64,000 nucleotides of DNA from Clostridia bacterium (GTDB lineage: Bacteria > Bacillota > Clostridia > UMGS1883 > UMGS1540): the NCBI GenBank assembly GCA_017442155.1, contig JAFSAU010000003.1, positions 86,696 to 150,695 on the forward strand. The letters are read 5' to 3'. Positions 8,078 through 16,304 of the stretch are shown here, piece after piece. Under the pieces are notes generated by a model. It made no database searches. It was not told where the DNA came from and was given only the letters and a program-made list of their open reading frames with translations. A program made the position numbers and the translations under genes. Each line of letters starts with the position of its first letter. Positions within the stretch are counted from its first letter, which is position 1.

Positions 8078-9241
8078 CTAAAGTTCAAACAACTTCTGTG
8101 GGTAATGGGTCAGATTCTCTGCCCCATCCTTTGTGATACGAATAACATCCTCCATGCGAAGTCCGGTTTTTGTTTGCGCATCCCCAAGAAAAACATCAAG
8201 ACAAAACGTCATATTCTCTTTGAGAATCCAAGTGGAATTGTTTTCTATCCAGGGTGCCTCCCCTTCCATCATCCCGTTACCGTGGCAAGGGCCGTACAGC
8301 AAATAGTCACCAAATCCAATTTCAGCCAGACTATTTTCATAGTGTCTTGCCACATCGCCGGCGCAAAGTCCAGCCTTAATATAAGATAGCACTGCATTCT
8401 GGCCGGCGTATCCGGCATCAATCATTGCCTTCTGTCTGGCAGTGGCTTTTCCAAACACCACCGGGCGGCCGATGGAGGAAGCGTATCCCTCCACACGGGC
8501 ACCAATCTGTATCATCGTCATATCTCCAGGTGTAATGACTTTCTGTCGCGGACGGCTGATAGCCTGGTTGCTCCCCTCTCCTGTGAGGACCCAGTGCGGA
8601 TAACTTTCCCTCTCCGCACCCAGTTCGTGCATTTTCCCAAGGGCGAGACCTACGACCTGCATTTCAGTCATGCCGGGACGAATATTCTCCAACACATAGT
8701 CAAAAGCTTTTGCGGTTATCTCTGCCGCCTTTCGCATACAGGCCAGTTCGTTTTCCGTTTTAATCATACGTATTCCCATAACGATGTCATCTGCCTTCGT
8801 AACAGGAACAGCACCGAGAGCTTCTGTCAGTGCGCTATATACACCAATTGTGACGAGACTTAAGCCCGCTACGCCGAATTTTTTCACCGGTTTCCCGTGC
8901 ATAACCTCATCAATTACATCCGAAAAACTATCGAGCTTTTTCCCGGGATATTCCGGTTCTGAGGATTCGCGGAAGGCTTTCAGTAAACGAATTTCCGGGA
9001 TTCGCGAACGGTCTGCCGCATAGGTATAGCTTTCCGGGCCGATGAGCAGAAGCGGCTCACCTTCTGCCGGAATGAGAACACCGGCTGTCTCAAAAGAGGG
9101 CCAGTAGTCACTCAGATACCGTACAAACTGCGGCTCCGCCTCGTTTCCGTAGGCCATCACAATATCATAGCCTTCCTTTGCCATCGCAGTCTGTAGTTTT
9201 GTGATTCTTTCTTTAAATTCACTATTTGGTATTCTTGTCAT
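8078..9241 (-). CDS. M24-family (creatinase/aminopeptidase P fold) protein with degenerate metal site
   Basis: The 387 residues form a creatinase-type N-terminal domain (about 1-150) and a pita-bread C-terminal domain (about 160-387). Metal-dependent M24 peptidases bind two metals through Asp, Asp, His, Glu, Glu. Here the first Asp position is Gln245 (MIQIGARVEGY), the second is Ser256 (YASSIGRP) and the first Glu is Asp349 (CLDVFLG); only His320 (GPCHGNG) and Glu364 (RMEDV) remain. That pattern resembles creatinase-like members, which cleave C-N bonds without metal, more than a Xaa-Pro peptidase. It is the last gene of a four-gene operon, 11 bases after its neighbour, and probably acts on the same small molecule as the phosphotriesterase-like enzyme. 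Substrate unknown. Confidence 0.85.
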   Translation of the reverse strand: MTRIPNSEFKERITKLQTAMAKEGYDIVMAYGNEAEPQFVRYLSDYWPSFETAGVLIPAEGEPLLLIGPESYTYAADRSRIPEIRLLKAFRESSEPEYPGKKLDSFSDVIDEVMHGKPVKKFGVAGLSLVTIGVYSALTEALGAVPVTKADDIVMGIRMIKTENELACMRKAAEITAKAFDYVLENIRPGMTEMQVVGLALGKMHELGAERESYPHWVLTGEGSNQAISRPRQKVITPGDMTMIQIGARVEGYASSIGRPVVFGKATARQKAMIDAGYAGQNAVLSYIKAGLCAGDVARHYENSLAEIGFGDYLLYGPCHGNGMMEGEAPWIENNSTWILKENMTFCLDVFLGDAQTKTGLRMEDVIRITKDGAENLTHYPQKLFEL

Positions 9242-9252
9242 TCTATTTCTCC

Positions 9253-10044
9253 TTACTTAATTTCTTCATCGCCATGGATTCGGATCCATTCCCTGGTATA
9301 ATCCACAGCTGAAAGGCCCAAATCTGCAATACAGTTGGAACAAAAGATGATGCCCTCAATGTATCCTTCATGGAGCCATTTTCTGTACTGTTCCAGTTTC
9401 ATTTCCATCAGACTTAAGGAAACAGCATTTTTATCATGATAATCCCACATATAACACCCGGCCATAATGGTTTTTTTACCTTCGGAAAGCTCATAAAGCT
9501 TCGCAAAATCCCGTTCCAGTGTGAGAATATCCCTTTCAAACCGGGGCCAGAGCGTTAAAACATCACACTCTGCAAGATACGGTCTTCTTTCTTCCGTAAG
9601 CTCGGTGGTGTACACCACCGTCCAAAGGTCCAGCTTTCTGTCCAGCTCGTTATGCAAACGTTCCCGGAATCCCCTTACAATTTCCGGTGTGAAAATCTTC
9701 ATACGACCTTCGCTTAAAAAGTCATCCATGATACCGGCTGTGATGTTAGGATAACGACGGGCCAGTTTTAAGATTTCATCTGTATAATCCGCATTGCCCG
9801 AACAACCGCTGCCAATAATTGACCAGGCCACATTCTGCATGGTATCATACACCATAGCATCCTGGTCAAAGGGCAGTGCCGGTTTTCCAGTCATCACAAC
9901 ACGACACATATTGGGAATGCCAAAATAATACGCCCCTTCCAAAGGTGTCATCCGGCTTCTCCCGGGCAGACAAAACGGGTTTCCGGGAGGATGATGCGAA
10001 CCGGCATCCTGACCCCAAAGCCAGAATTTATCACGAAGCTTCAT
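9253..10044 (-). CDS. Unrecognised conserved protein, copy 1 of a paralogous pair
   Basis: 263 residues, no signal peptide or membrane segment, so cytoplasmic. I do not recognise a named family. The alternating hydrophobic strands and the pattern IMDDF, AECDVL, MAGCYMWDY and IFCSNC are consistent with a TIM-barrel, but that is an inference. It is clearly a paralogue of the gene at 11095-11880: shared blocks include WLWGQ, GSHH, MTPLEGAYYFGIPNMCRV, PFDQDAMV, SEGRMKIFTPE, LTEERRPY and a C-terminal REWIR-HGDEE. Several invariant His, Asp and Cys residues suggest catalysis. The start follows the phosphotriesterase-like gene by 3 bases, implying coupled translation. Confidence 0.85.
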   Translation of the reverse strand: MKLRDKFWLWGQDAGSHHPPGNPFCLPGRSRMTPLEGAYYFGIPNMCRVVMTGKPALPFDQDAMVYDTMQNVAWSIIGSGCSGNADYTDEILKLARRYPNITAGIMDDFLSEGRMKIFTPEIVRGFRERLHNELDRKLDLWTVVYTTELTEERRPYLAECDVLTLWPRFERDILTLERDFAKLYELSEGKKTIMAGCYMWDYHDKNAVSLSLMEMKLEQYRKWLHEGYIEGIIFCSNCIADLGLSAVDYTREWIRIHGDEEIK

Positions 10045-10047
10045 AAT

Positions 10048-11085
10048 TTACCTCCAGTCCAAGAAATCAGCTGCATTCTGTACAAGCATCTCCTGTACGT
10101 CCTGCATATTAATGCCTGCATCCTCCATCATGGGAAGCACATTCGTCAAAAGATGGTCATATCCCCAGCCGCCATACGTATGTAAAAGAGTTTTCAGGCA
10201 TACATCACAGCTGAGCAGAACCTGTTTTTTATAGCCTCTCTCTATCATCTTTTTCAGAAGTTCCACTCGCTCCGTATCCCGGACAAACAAGCCATAACCG
10301 GGGTTACGTACCTCCCTGTCCACATAATATTCTTTACCAAAATTATCAAATTCCACATAAACGCCCATATCCAGCAACCGAAATATATACTCTTCTCTGT
10401 TTTCCACGTCAATGTGGCAGATGGCAATACGGTCAGGGGACACACCCTCCGAAAGGGCGATCTCGGCGGCTTCCAGCCCGTTTTGCGTCCAGGGGTTAAT
10501 ATGGACCATAAGGCCGGCACCCGTGGCCTTCTGCGCTCTTGCGGCAGCACGGAGAACTTTACGTTCAGAGTCATCGAAAATTTCGCTTATGCCAATCTCA
10601 CCGATAAGACCTGCGCGGATATCCGTATCGTCCATTCCCACGGTCAGCTCATGCACCATTTTTTCGGCAAGCATATTCACATCTGCCGCACGGACCGCAT
10701 CAGAATGTGTGCCACCCACATAATAACCGGTGCCGGCAATGATCTGCAGTCCCGTTTCTTCGGCCATTTGCTTTAAGAGTTTCGGACTTCTGTGAATACC
10801 GATGGTAGTGGCATCGACTACAGTTTTTCCGCCCGCTGCTTTGAAATAAAGAAGTTCTTTTTTTTGCACCGCGGGATCCATCATTAAAAGATTATCACGA
10901 AGCGCATAGGGATCACGGTTTAAAACGCCCAGATTTTCCATGCATACGCTGGCGGTTTTGGGGTCCTCAATGCCGCGCACAGGGTGTTCCTCAAAAAAAC
11001 CAGTCAGGTCAATGAAAATATGCTCATGGGTAGTGGCAACACCGATTTCATTTCGGGAAATCATACCTGTAACTGTTGGAATCAT
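10048..11085 (-). CDS. Phosphotriesterase-family metal-dependent hydrolase
   Basis: Amidohydrolase-superfamily TIM-barrel enzyme of the phosphotriesterase/PHP/lactonase branch. All six metal-ligand positions can be placed: His20 and His22 in THEHIF, Glu163 in GEIGIS (Glu in place of the carboxylated Lys of true phosphotriesterase, as in several homologues), His195 in MVHINPW, His224 in ICHID and Asp294 in LSCDVC. At 345 residues it is full length. Family members hydrolyse lactones, phosphotriesters or N-acyl compounds; the Glu form is more typical of lactonase or phospho-sugar-lactonase homologues. It sits between the two paralogous genes in the cassette. The exact substrate is unknown. Confidence 0.9.
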   Translation of the reverse strand: MIPTVTGMISRNEIGVATTHEHIFIDLTGFFEEHPVRGIEDPKTASVCMENLGVLNRDPYALRDNLLMMDPAVQKKELLYFKAAGGKTVVDATTIGIHRSPKLLKQMAEETGLQIIAGTGYYVGGTHSDAVRAADVNMLAEKMVHELTVGMDDTDIRAGLIGEIGISEIFDDSERKVLRAAARAQKATGAGLMVHINPWTQNGLEAAEIALSEGVSPDRIAICHIDVENREEYIFRLLDMGVYVEFDNFGKEYYVDREVRNPGYGLFVRDTERVELLKKMIERGYKKQVLLSCDVCLKTLLHTYGGWGYDHLLTNVLPMMEDAGINMQDVQEMLVQNAADFLDWR

Positions 11086-11094
11086 AGTCGCCTC

Positions 11095-11880
11095 CTAAAT
11101 TTCTTCATCGCCATGCTGACGAATCCATTCCCGTGCCATATCGGAGGCCGGAAGTCCCAAATCTGCACAGCAGTTAGAGCAGAAAATGACGCCATCTATT
11201 TCCCCGTTTTTCAGCCAATTGTAATAGGTATCCAGCTGATGACGCATAAGTTCCTCCGGCATTTCCTTATGATTTCCGTAATCCCACATATAACACCCGG
11301 CCATAATTTTCTGTCCCGAAGAAAGGCTGCGGAGTTTTGTCAGATTCTTTTCCAGATTCAAAAGGTCCTCCGCGCACCAGGTCCACATCTGCAGCACGTC
11401 ACATTCTGCAATATATGGGCGACGTTCTTCTGTCAGTTCTCTTGTATAAATCACTGTCCACAGCGGAAGCGGTCGGGCCGCCTCTTCCGTCAGTTTTTTC
11501 TTAAAACCGCGGAGTACCTCGGGTGTGAAAATTTTCATGCGACCCTCACTCATAAAATCATCCATAATCGCACCTGTAATATTCGGATACGTTTTGGAAA
11601 GGCGGACAATTTCGTCTGTAAAATCCACCATGCCAGACCCACCGTCTCCGATAATGGACCAAACAACATTATCCAAGCTATCCAGCACCATCGCATCCTG
11701 ATCAAAGGGAAGCTTTGGAAGCCCTGCCATTACTACGCGGCACATATTCGGTATACCAAAATAATAGGCACCCTCCAGTGGGGTCATTCGGCTATTTCCA
11801 GGCAGTTTGAAAGCATCATTGATATGGTGTGAACCTTCTGTCTGGCCCCAAAGCCATAACTTATTTCTAAGTTTCATCAT
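11095..11880 (-). CDS. Unrecognised conserved protein, copy 2 of a paralogous pair
   Basis: 261 residues, cytoplasmic, first gene of the four-gene cassette. It aligns end to end with the protein at 9253-10044, with more than half of residues looking identical by eye. Conserved blocks include GSHH, PFDQDAMV, IMDDFMSEGRMKIF, MAGCYMWDY and FCSNCCADLGL. The divergence (for example TWCAEDLLNLEKN against PRFERDILTLERD) shows the duplication is old enough for distinct substrate use. Function unknown; the steady pairing with a phosphotriesterase-like enzyme suggests the pair acts on its substrate or product, possibly as two isomerase, aldolase or hydrolase steps. Confidence 0.85.
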   Translation of the reverse strand: MMKLRNKLWLWGQTEGSHHINDAFKLPGNSRMTPLEGAYYFGIPNMCRVVMAGLPKLPFDQDAMVLDSLDNVVWSIIGDGGSGMVDFTDEIVRLSKTYPNITGAIMDDFMSEGRMKIFTPEVLRGFKKKLTEEAARPLPLWTVIYTRELTEERRPYIAECDVLQMWTWCAEDLLNLEKNLTKLRSLSSGQKIMAGCYMWDYGNHKEMPEELMRHQLDTYYNWLKNGEIDGVIFCSNCCADLGLPASDMAREWIRQHGDEEI

Positions 11881-11915
11881 TTATACATCCTTTCACTATT
11901 TTATATTTATAAAAT

Positions 11916-11948
11916 AGCATACCAACGACTAAAAGTCATTGGTATGCT
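11916..11948 (-). terminator. Terminator after the secreted-protein/VanW operon
   Basis: On the minus strand AGCATACCAA-T-GACT pairs with AGTC-G-TTGGTATGCT around a 3-base loop, followed by ATTTTATAAAT. It separates the upstream wall-protein operon from the hydrolase cassette, whose start lies 36 bases beyond. Confidence 0.7.
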
Positions 11949-11977
11949 TCGTTTCATTATTAGGATTTTCCGTTTTT

Positions 11978-12862
11978 TTACCAGAACATAGTTAATGTCC
12001 GCATTTCTTCGTCCAGGACAAGAAGCGCGACGCGACGTTGTTCCAGCGAGTCCACACGATATTGCTTATAATCCTCCATAGCAGATGCAAAGTTGCCACC
12101 ATTTTTTAAGATATCAGTCATAATCAGTGCCGTTTCGCCGGCATAGCGCATATTCACCATGGCCCACCAAAGTTCCTGGGCAGAAGCGTCAAAACCATAT
12201 GGCTCTTTGTATTCCTTATATTTTGCGAATCTGTCGGTAATTTCATCGTAAAAAGCTTTATACTCTGCCACGACCGTGGCATCATACACACCGCTTTCCA
12301 GCATGGAAATAACGGGTTGGATGGCATAATCCGCTTTAGACAGGAGGAGCATGCTGCCATAAAATTCTGTTTTAATATAGGTAAGCTCGTCCTCAAAATA
12401 TTCAAGGTCTTGGCAGAAAATCTCTGCACGGCGGGTCGTTTCATCAAACTGGACGCCGCCCACCATAGCCAGGTCACGGAGGCGGACAGCCGTTTTACCG
12501 CCTATATTATAGGATGGAATTTCCGTACCACGGAAAAATGTTCGGATATCCGTTCGGTAGACATCAAAAACCTTTGTGCCAACCGCTCTCATCTCATACG
12601 AAGGAACAAGCGGGGTAAGAGGTTTGGCAAAATCGCGGTAAAAATTTACGGTTTTTGTACTTTCATCCCAATTTACGGTATAACCAAAATTTTCAAGGTC
12701 CCTGACTAAAACAGCAGTATACCCGTCAATATTATAGGACGGCACCAGAAAATGGTCAATATAAGCGTTTATATCTGTTGCATATCCGGCACCAATAATT
12801 TCAGCACTTGCCCCCATACAGAGGGTACACAGAATCAGGAGAGTGCAGATAATTCGTTTCAC
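11978..12862 (-). CDS. Secreted protein with copper-amine-oxidase-N-like stalk repeats
   Basis: 294 residues with a clear signal peptide (MKRIICTLLILCTLCMGASA) and no later membrane segment, so exported. Two N-terminal repeats, VPSYNIDGYTAVLVRDLENFG and IPSYNIGGKTAVRLRDLAMVG, match the copper amine oxidase N-terminal-type domain often found as a wall stalk in Clostridia. The C-terminal half (about 130-294) is predicted alpha-helical with no family I recognise. The start is a GTG at 12862, supported by AGGAGG 8 bases upstream. It follows the VanW gene by 17 bases and is likely co-transcribed. Confidence 0.8.
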   Translation of the reverse strand: MKRIICTLLILCTLCMGASAEIIGAGYATDINAYIDHFLVPSYNIDGYTAVLVRDLENFGYTVNWDESTKTVNFYRDFAKPLTPLVPSYEMRAVGTKVFDVYRTDIRTFFRGTEIPSYNIGGKTAVRLRDLAMVGGVQFDETTRRAEIFCQDLEYFEDELTYIKTEFYGSMLLLSKADYAIQPVISMLESGVYDATVVAEYKAFYDEITDRFAKYKEYKEPYGFDASAQELWWAMVNMRYAGETALIMTDILKNGGNFASAMEDYKQYRVDSLEQRRVALLVLDEEMRTLTMFW

Positions 12863-12879
12863 AGCACCAGCCTCCTATT

Positions 12880-14655
12880 TTACAGCCCGGAATCCGAGAC
12901 TGAATCGGAATCAGGCGTAGGCGCGGGTGTCTCCGCTTCTTCTGCCTCCGGCGTTGCAGTCGGCGAAGGCGACGGAGCGCGCGTAGGCGAAGGGGATGGC
13001 GCGTGAGATGAAGTGCCGGAAGGCGTAGGGGTCACCGGGCTGACACTTGCCGTAGGTTCCTCCCCCTCGTCGGGCGTGGGGGAAGGCACAGCTTCTCCCG
13101 TGCCTACGTGAATGACACGGAAACTGCCGTTATAGTTGCTGCGACAGAGGTAAACCTTTTCCGGTTCACGCCCCTCTCGTTCAATAATCTTATAGGTATC
13201 TACTACATACCCGCTGCTTCCCTCCGACTCAACCTTTTCCTCCCCAAGAGGAAGAGTGGGATCGTCTACCTTTCGTTCCGGCGGATCTGTGTGCCCGATT
13301 GTCACAGTCTCAAAAGAAACTGTTTCTCGGTCCTCTGTCTCTTGCCCATAAATGGCTGTATACATTTTTCCGCCCTCAGAACTGCAAACAATCTTTATAG
13401 GAAATTCAGTGGAATTGCGGAATCGGAAATCAATATTTCCGTAATCTACCGTAGCATCCCGACCTAAGGGAACGTATGACACCGTTAGCTGATGGTTGAC
13501 GCGCTCCACAATGTCAAGATTAGCAAACACAACAGCATTGAATAACGTGGACGATACCTGGCAAATTCCGCCTCCGATACCTGGCACCGTTTCACCGTTT
13601 ACATACACACTGGCAGTCTCAAAGCCCTCACTGTAGCTGCGTTCACCTACAACGCCGTTATAGGAAAACACCTCACCCGGAGCAAGAATGGTTCCGTTGA
13701 TTTTGTTAGATGCCAAAGCAATGTTTTTGCTTCGTGCTACATCACCCGAATTAAATCGTGTTGCATATTCGCCAATGACATCGGAAAACATTTGCGCTTC
13801 AATTTCTTCCAGCGTAATTTCCGGCTCATGAATTACTAAAGGAATTTCAAAAGTTGCGCCGTCTCCGGTATGGCTGTCAATAATCGCTTGTGCTTCCGCT
13901 TTATCAAACGAAACCCCCAGTACATGCGGGTACATAACGACCTTGCCCTCTACGATTTCATAATAGGCATTGCTGGATTCCGCGCAAATTTTATCTTGCA
14001 GTTTTTCTGCCGTGAGAGGAGCAGGCCTACGGGATTCTTTCTCAAATGTAATCTTCTCATTGTATGTGCCCATACGAATGGTTTCCAGAATTGCCCCGGA
14101 GACACTTTCCGCATCCGGCATAAGACCCGGGCGTCCGGTAGTTACAACCAATTTATCATCCTGAATTTCCCAGGAATGTTCCACCACTCTATCCCCGATA
14201 TCCGCAAGAAGAGACTCCAGGATATCCTCATAAGCGACTTTATCGTATTCAATTTCAACGCCGACTTCCTGCTTCACAAAAAAAGAACAGAAAGCACGGC
14301 CTATCCGAAGAAAGAAATTTCCTTCTTTCAAATGATGTGAAGCTTTTTCAGCGGTTTTCTCATAATCATAAGCAGCCAAAAAATCAGACGGCACAACCGT
14401 TTTTTCCACATCACCAAGTACTACATGCACGGCCTTATCAAAAATGGAATTATCAAGATTTTGGCGTAGTTTATCCGTAGCTTCCTCCAAAGTAAGGCCT
14501 GAAACATCCACCCCTCCGGCGCGCGTTCCACCCGGAATTTTACCAGAGCCGTAAGCACGGACAGCAGACGCCGCAAAAAGCACTGCCAGAATTAACACCG
14601 CACAAAGTATGATATAAGTTTTTTTCTTTAACCGCTTCAAAGTGTATACCCCCAT
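12880..14655 (-). CDS. VanW/G5-domain wall protein with Pro/Thr/Ser-rich tail
   Basis: 591 residues: a short cytoplasmic head, one membrane helix (about 11-33), two putative peptidoglycan-binding (YoaR-like) repeats (about 40-300), a VanW domain (about 305-435, with ILAPGEVFSYNGVVG and GIGGGICQVSSTLFNA), a G5-like domain (about 445-520) and a low-complexity tail of Ser, Pro, Thr and Glu. It is anchored outside the membrane and probably binds peptidoglycan; VanW itself has no proven activity. The ATG at 14655 lacks a good ribosome site, whereas a TTG at 14640 has GGGGG upstream and still leaves the membrane helix intact, so the start is uncertain by five codons. Confidence 0.88.
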   Translation of the reverse strand: MGVYTLKRLKKKTYIILCAVLILAVLFAASAVRAYGSGKIPGGTRAGGVDVSGLTLEEATDKLRQNLDNSIFDKAVHVVLGDVEKTVVPSDFLAAYDYEKTAEKASHHLKEGNFFLRIGRAFCSFFVKQEVGVEIEYDKVAYEDILESLLADIGDRVVEHSWEIQDDKLVVTTGRPGLMPDAESVSGAILETIRMGTYNEKITFEKESRRPAPLTAEKLQDKICAESSNAYYEIVEGKVVMYPHVLGVSFDKAEAQAIIDSHTGDGATFEIPLVIHEPEITLEEIEAQMFSDVIGEYATRFNSGDVARSKNIALASNKINGTILAPGEVFSYNGVVGERSYSEGFETASVYVNGETVPGIGGGICQVSSTLFNAVVFANLDIVERVNHQLTVSYVPLGRDATVDYGNIDFRFRNSTEFPIKIVCSSEGGKMYTAIYGQETEDRETVSFETVTIGHTDPPERKVDDPTLPLGEEKVESEGSSGYVVDTYKIIEREGREPEKVYLCRSNYNGSFRVIHVGTGEAVPSPTPDEGEEPTASVSPVTPTPSGTSSHAPSPSPTRAPSPSPTATPEAEEAETPAPTPDSDSVSDSGL

Positions 14656-14700
14656 ATTGTTTTATCGGTTGTAGTATTTGTATATTATCATTTTCTATAT

Positions 14701-14729
14701 ATTATAACAGAAAATTCCCGGTTAGTAAA
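14701..14729 (-). promoter_or_regulatory. Promoter of the VanW operon
   Basis: On the minus strand TTTACT (14729-14724), 17-base spacer, perfect TATAAT (14706-14701), about 46 bases before the VanW start codon. Confidence 0.65.
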
Positions 14730-14894
14730 TACGATTTTGAAAAAAATATATTTTTAATACTTTTTTAAATTTTAAGCAAAATTCAACCCTGAAAAATGGA
14801 CGTTTTTTAAGATTTTAATCCAAATATCCGCATAAAAAGGCGGCCTTTTAACAGCTTAAACGTAAAAAATCCTCCCAAAAAAGAGGTACAGTAA

Positions 14895-14922
14895 TTGGAG
14901 GATGTAAAAATACATCCTCCAA
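14895..14922 (-). terminator. Terminator of the dnaG-rpoD-trmK-nagA operon
   Basis: A perfect 12-base-pair stem, TTGGAGGATGTA with TACATCCTCCAA, around a 4-base loop, 4 bases beyond the small DUF1858 gene stop. Further down on the minus strand there is a T6 tract. Confidence 0.8.
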
Positions 14923-14926
14923 GCTA

Positions 14927-15130
14927 CTATTTAGATTCCAGATAAGCATTGATTTTTGCAATCAGTTCATCTGCGTCAACGCCATGAACCGCGCAGGCTG
15001 CTTCAACGCTTTCACCGCTTGCTGACGGGCAGCCAAGACAGTGCATCCCGATTTCGAGGAAAAACGGAGCTGTGCCCGGGTCCATGCGCAGAACGTCTGC
15101 AATGATTGTGTCTTTTGTTACTTTTGCCAT
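14927..15130 (-). CDS. DUF1858 redox-disulfide protein
   Basis: 67-residue protein of the DUF1858 family (the hybrid-cluster-protein-associated redox disulfide domain). It opens with KDTIIADVLRMDPGTAPFF and holds the family motif GMHCLGCPSASGESVEAAC: the close Cys pair in CLGC is the presumed redox centre. Such proteins are small, cytoplasmic and common in anaerobes; the partner is not known. It starts 1 base after the nagA stop and is the last gene before the terminator, so it is co-transcribed with a housekeeping operon. Confidence 0.9.
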   Translation of the reverse strand: MAKVTKDTIIADVLRMDPGTAPFFLEIGMHCLGCPSASGESVEAACAVHGVDADELIAKINAYLESK

Positions 15131-15131
15131 G

Positions 15132-16304
15132 TCAAATCTTCCTTTCTTTGCCTTTCAGCAACACTTTTTGAATTTCTATATTGTCATTAAATAAAACAAT
15201 ATCAGCATCACGTCCTGCTTCAATAGTACCGATATGGTTAGCACCGGCAATTTTTGCAGGGATTTTGGTCATCATTTTAACAGCGTTTACTATATCAACA
15301 CCTGCTTCCTTATGCATCACGCGCACCAGGCGGTCAGTGGTGGCAATGCTTCCGGCAAAATTGATGCGATCCGGCATTTTAGCAACACCATCTTCAATAA
15401 TAGCAATACGCCCGTCGGCAATAGGTCCAAGTATCATTTCTTTGATACCTTCCACCCCGGCACCGCGCATAGAATCGGTAACCATACAAATATAATCAGA
15501 GGTTTTCACCTTATAAATCAAGCGAAGGAGTTCCGGCGGCAGATGCTTGCCATCGGCAATCGTTTCCACGTACATATCGTCCAGAAGATAGCCTGTTTCC
15601 ACCGCGCCGAGAACACGGAAGCCCTGTCGTCTTGTCAAAAGAGACATGCCGGAATAGAAATGGGTCATCAGTCGGCAACCGGCATTATAAACGGGCATAA
15701 TCTCATCATACGTAGCATTTGTATGCGCAATAGAAGGAACAACGCCATGCTTAATCAGTGTTTCACAGAATTCCGGTGCTCCTTTCCGCTCCGGTGCAAA
15801 GCTCCAGCGGGCAATAATACCTTTATATTCTGACAGAAGCTCTTCATATTCTTCTTTTATCGGGTCCGTAATAAATTCCGGGGCCTGTGCGCCGGCCTGT
15901 TCCTGCGAAAAGTACGGTCCTTCCAGATGTGCGCCCAGAACCTGGGGCAACTCCGGGTTGTTCTCCCGCATTACTGCACCGATATCCTCAATACTTTTTC
16001 GGAAAGAAGCGGGGTTTGCCGTAGTACAGGTCGGCATAATAGCCGTAGTCCCGTACCGAACATGCGCTTGGAGTGCTGTCCGCACATCCTCCGGAGTGCC
16101 GTCCATGAAATCTGTACCACCTGCTCCATGAGTATGCAAATCAACAAAGCCGGGGCTAACGTAGGCACCTGCCGCGTCTATAACCTCGTCTGCGGCAATT
16201 TCATCCGCCGTAACAGCCAGTATTTTTCCGTCCCGTATGTACAGTGCCTTGTCTTTCTCCACCGTATCGGTAATAATACGGCCATTTATAATTTTAAGTG
16301 TCAT
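15132..16304 (-). CDS. nagA: N-acetylglucosamine-6-phosphate deacetylase (NagA family)
   Basis: Amidohydrolase that removes acetate from GlcNAc-6-phosphate, feeding amino-sugar catabolism and wall recycling. The 390 residues show HTHG near 57-60 (metal site), the metal Glu in HLEGPYF near 125, SIAHTNATYDE near 190, THFYSGM near 215 and VTDSM near 275 (catalytic Asp). The usual NagA contact motifs are HLFNAM and VTDA, so two substrate-lining positions differ here and a related N-acyl-sugar phosphate is possible. It overlaps trmK by 4 bases (ATGA) and no nagB or sugar permease is next to it. Confidence 0.85.
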   Translation of the reverse strand: MTLKIINGRIITDTVEKDKALYIRDGKILAVTADEIAADEVIDAAGAYVSPGFVDLHTHGAGGTDFMDGTPEDVRTALQAHVRYGTTAIMPTCTTANPASFRKSIEDIGAVMRENNPELPQVLGAHLEGPYFSQEQAGAQAPEFITDPIKEEYEELLSEYKGIIARWSFAPERKGAPEFCETLIKHGVVPSIAHTNATYDEIMPVYNAGCRLMTHFYSGMSLLTRRQGFRVLGAVETGYLLDDMYVETIADGKHLPPELLRLIYKVKTSDYICMVTDSMRGAGVEGIKEMILGPIADGRIAIIEDGVAKMPDRINFAGSIATTDRLVRVMHKEAGVDIVNAVKMMTKIPAKIAGANHIGTIEAGRDADIVLFNDNIEIQKVLLKGKERKI

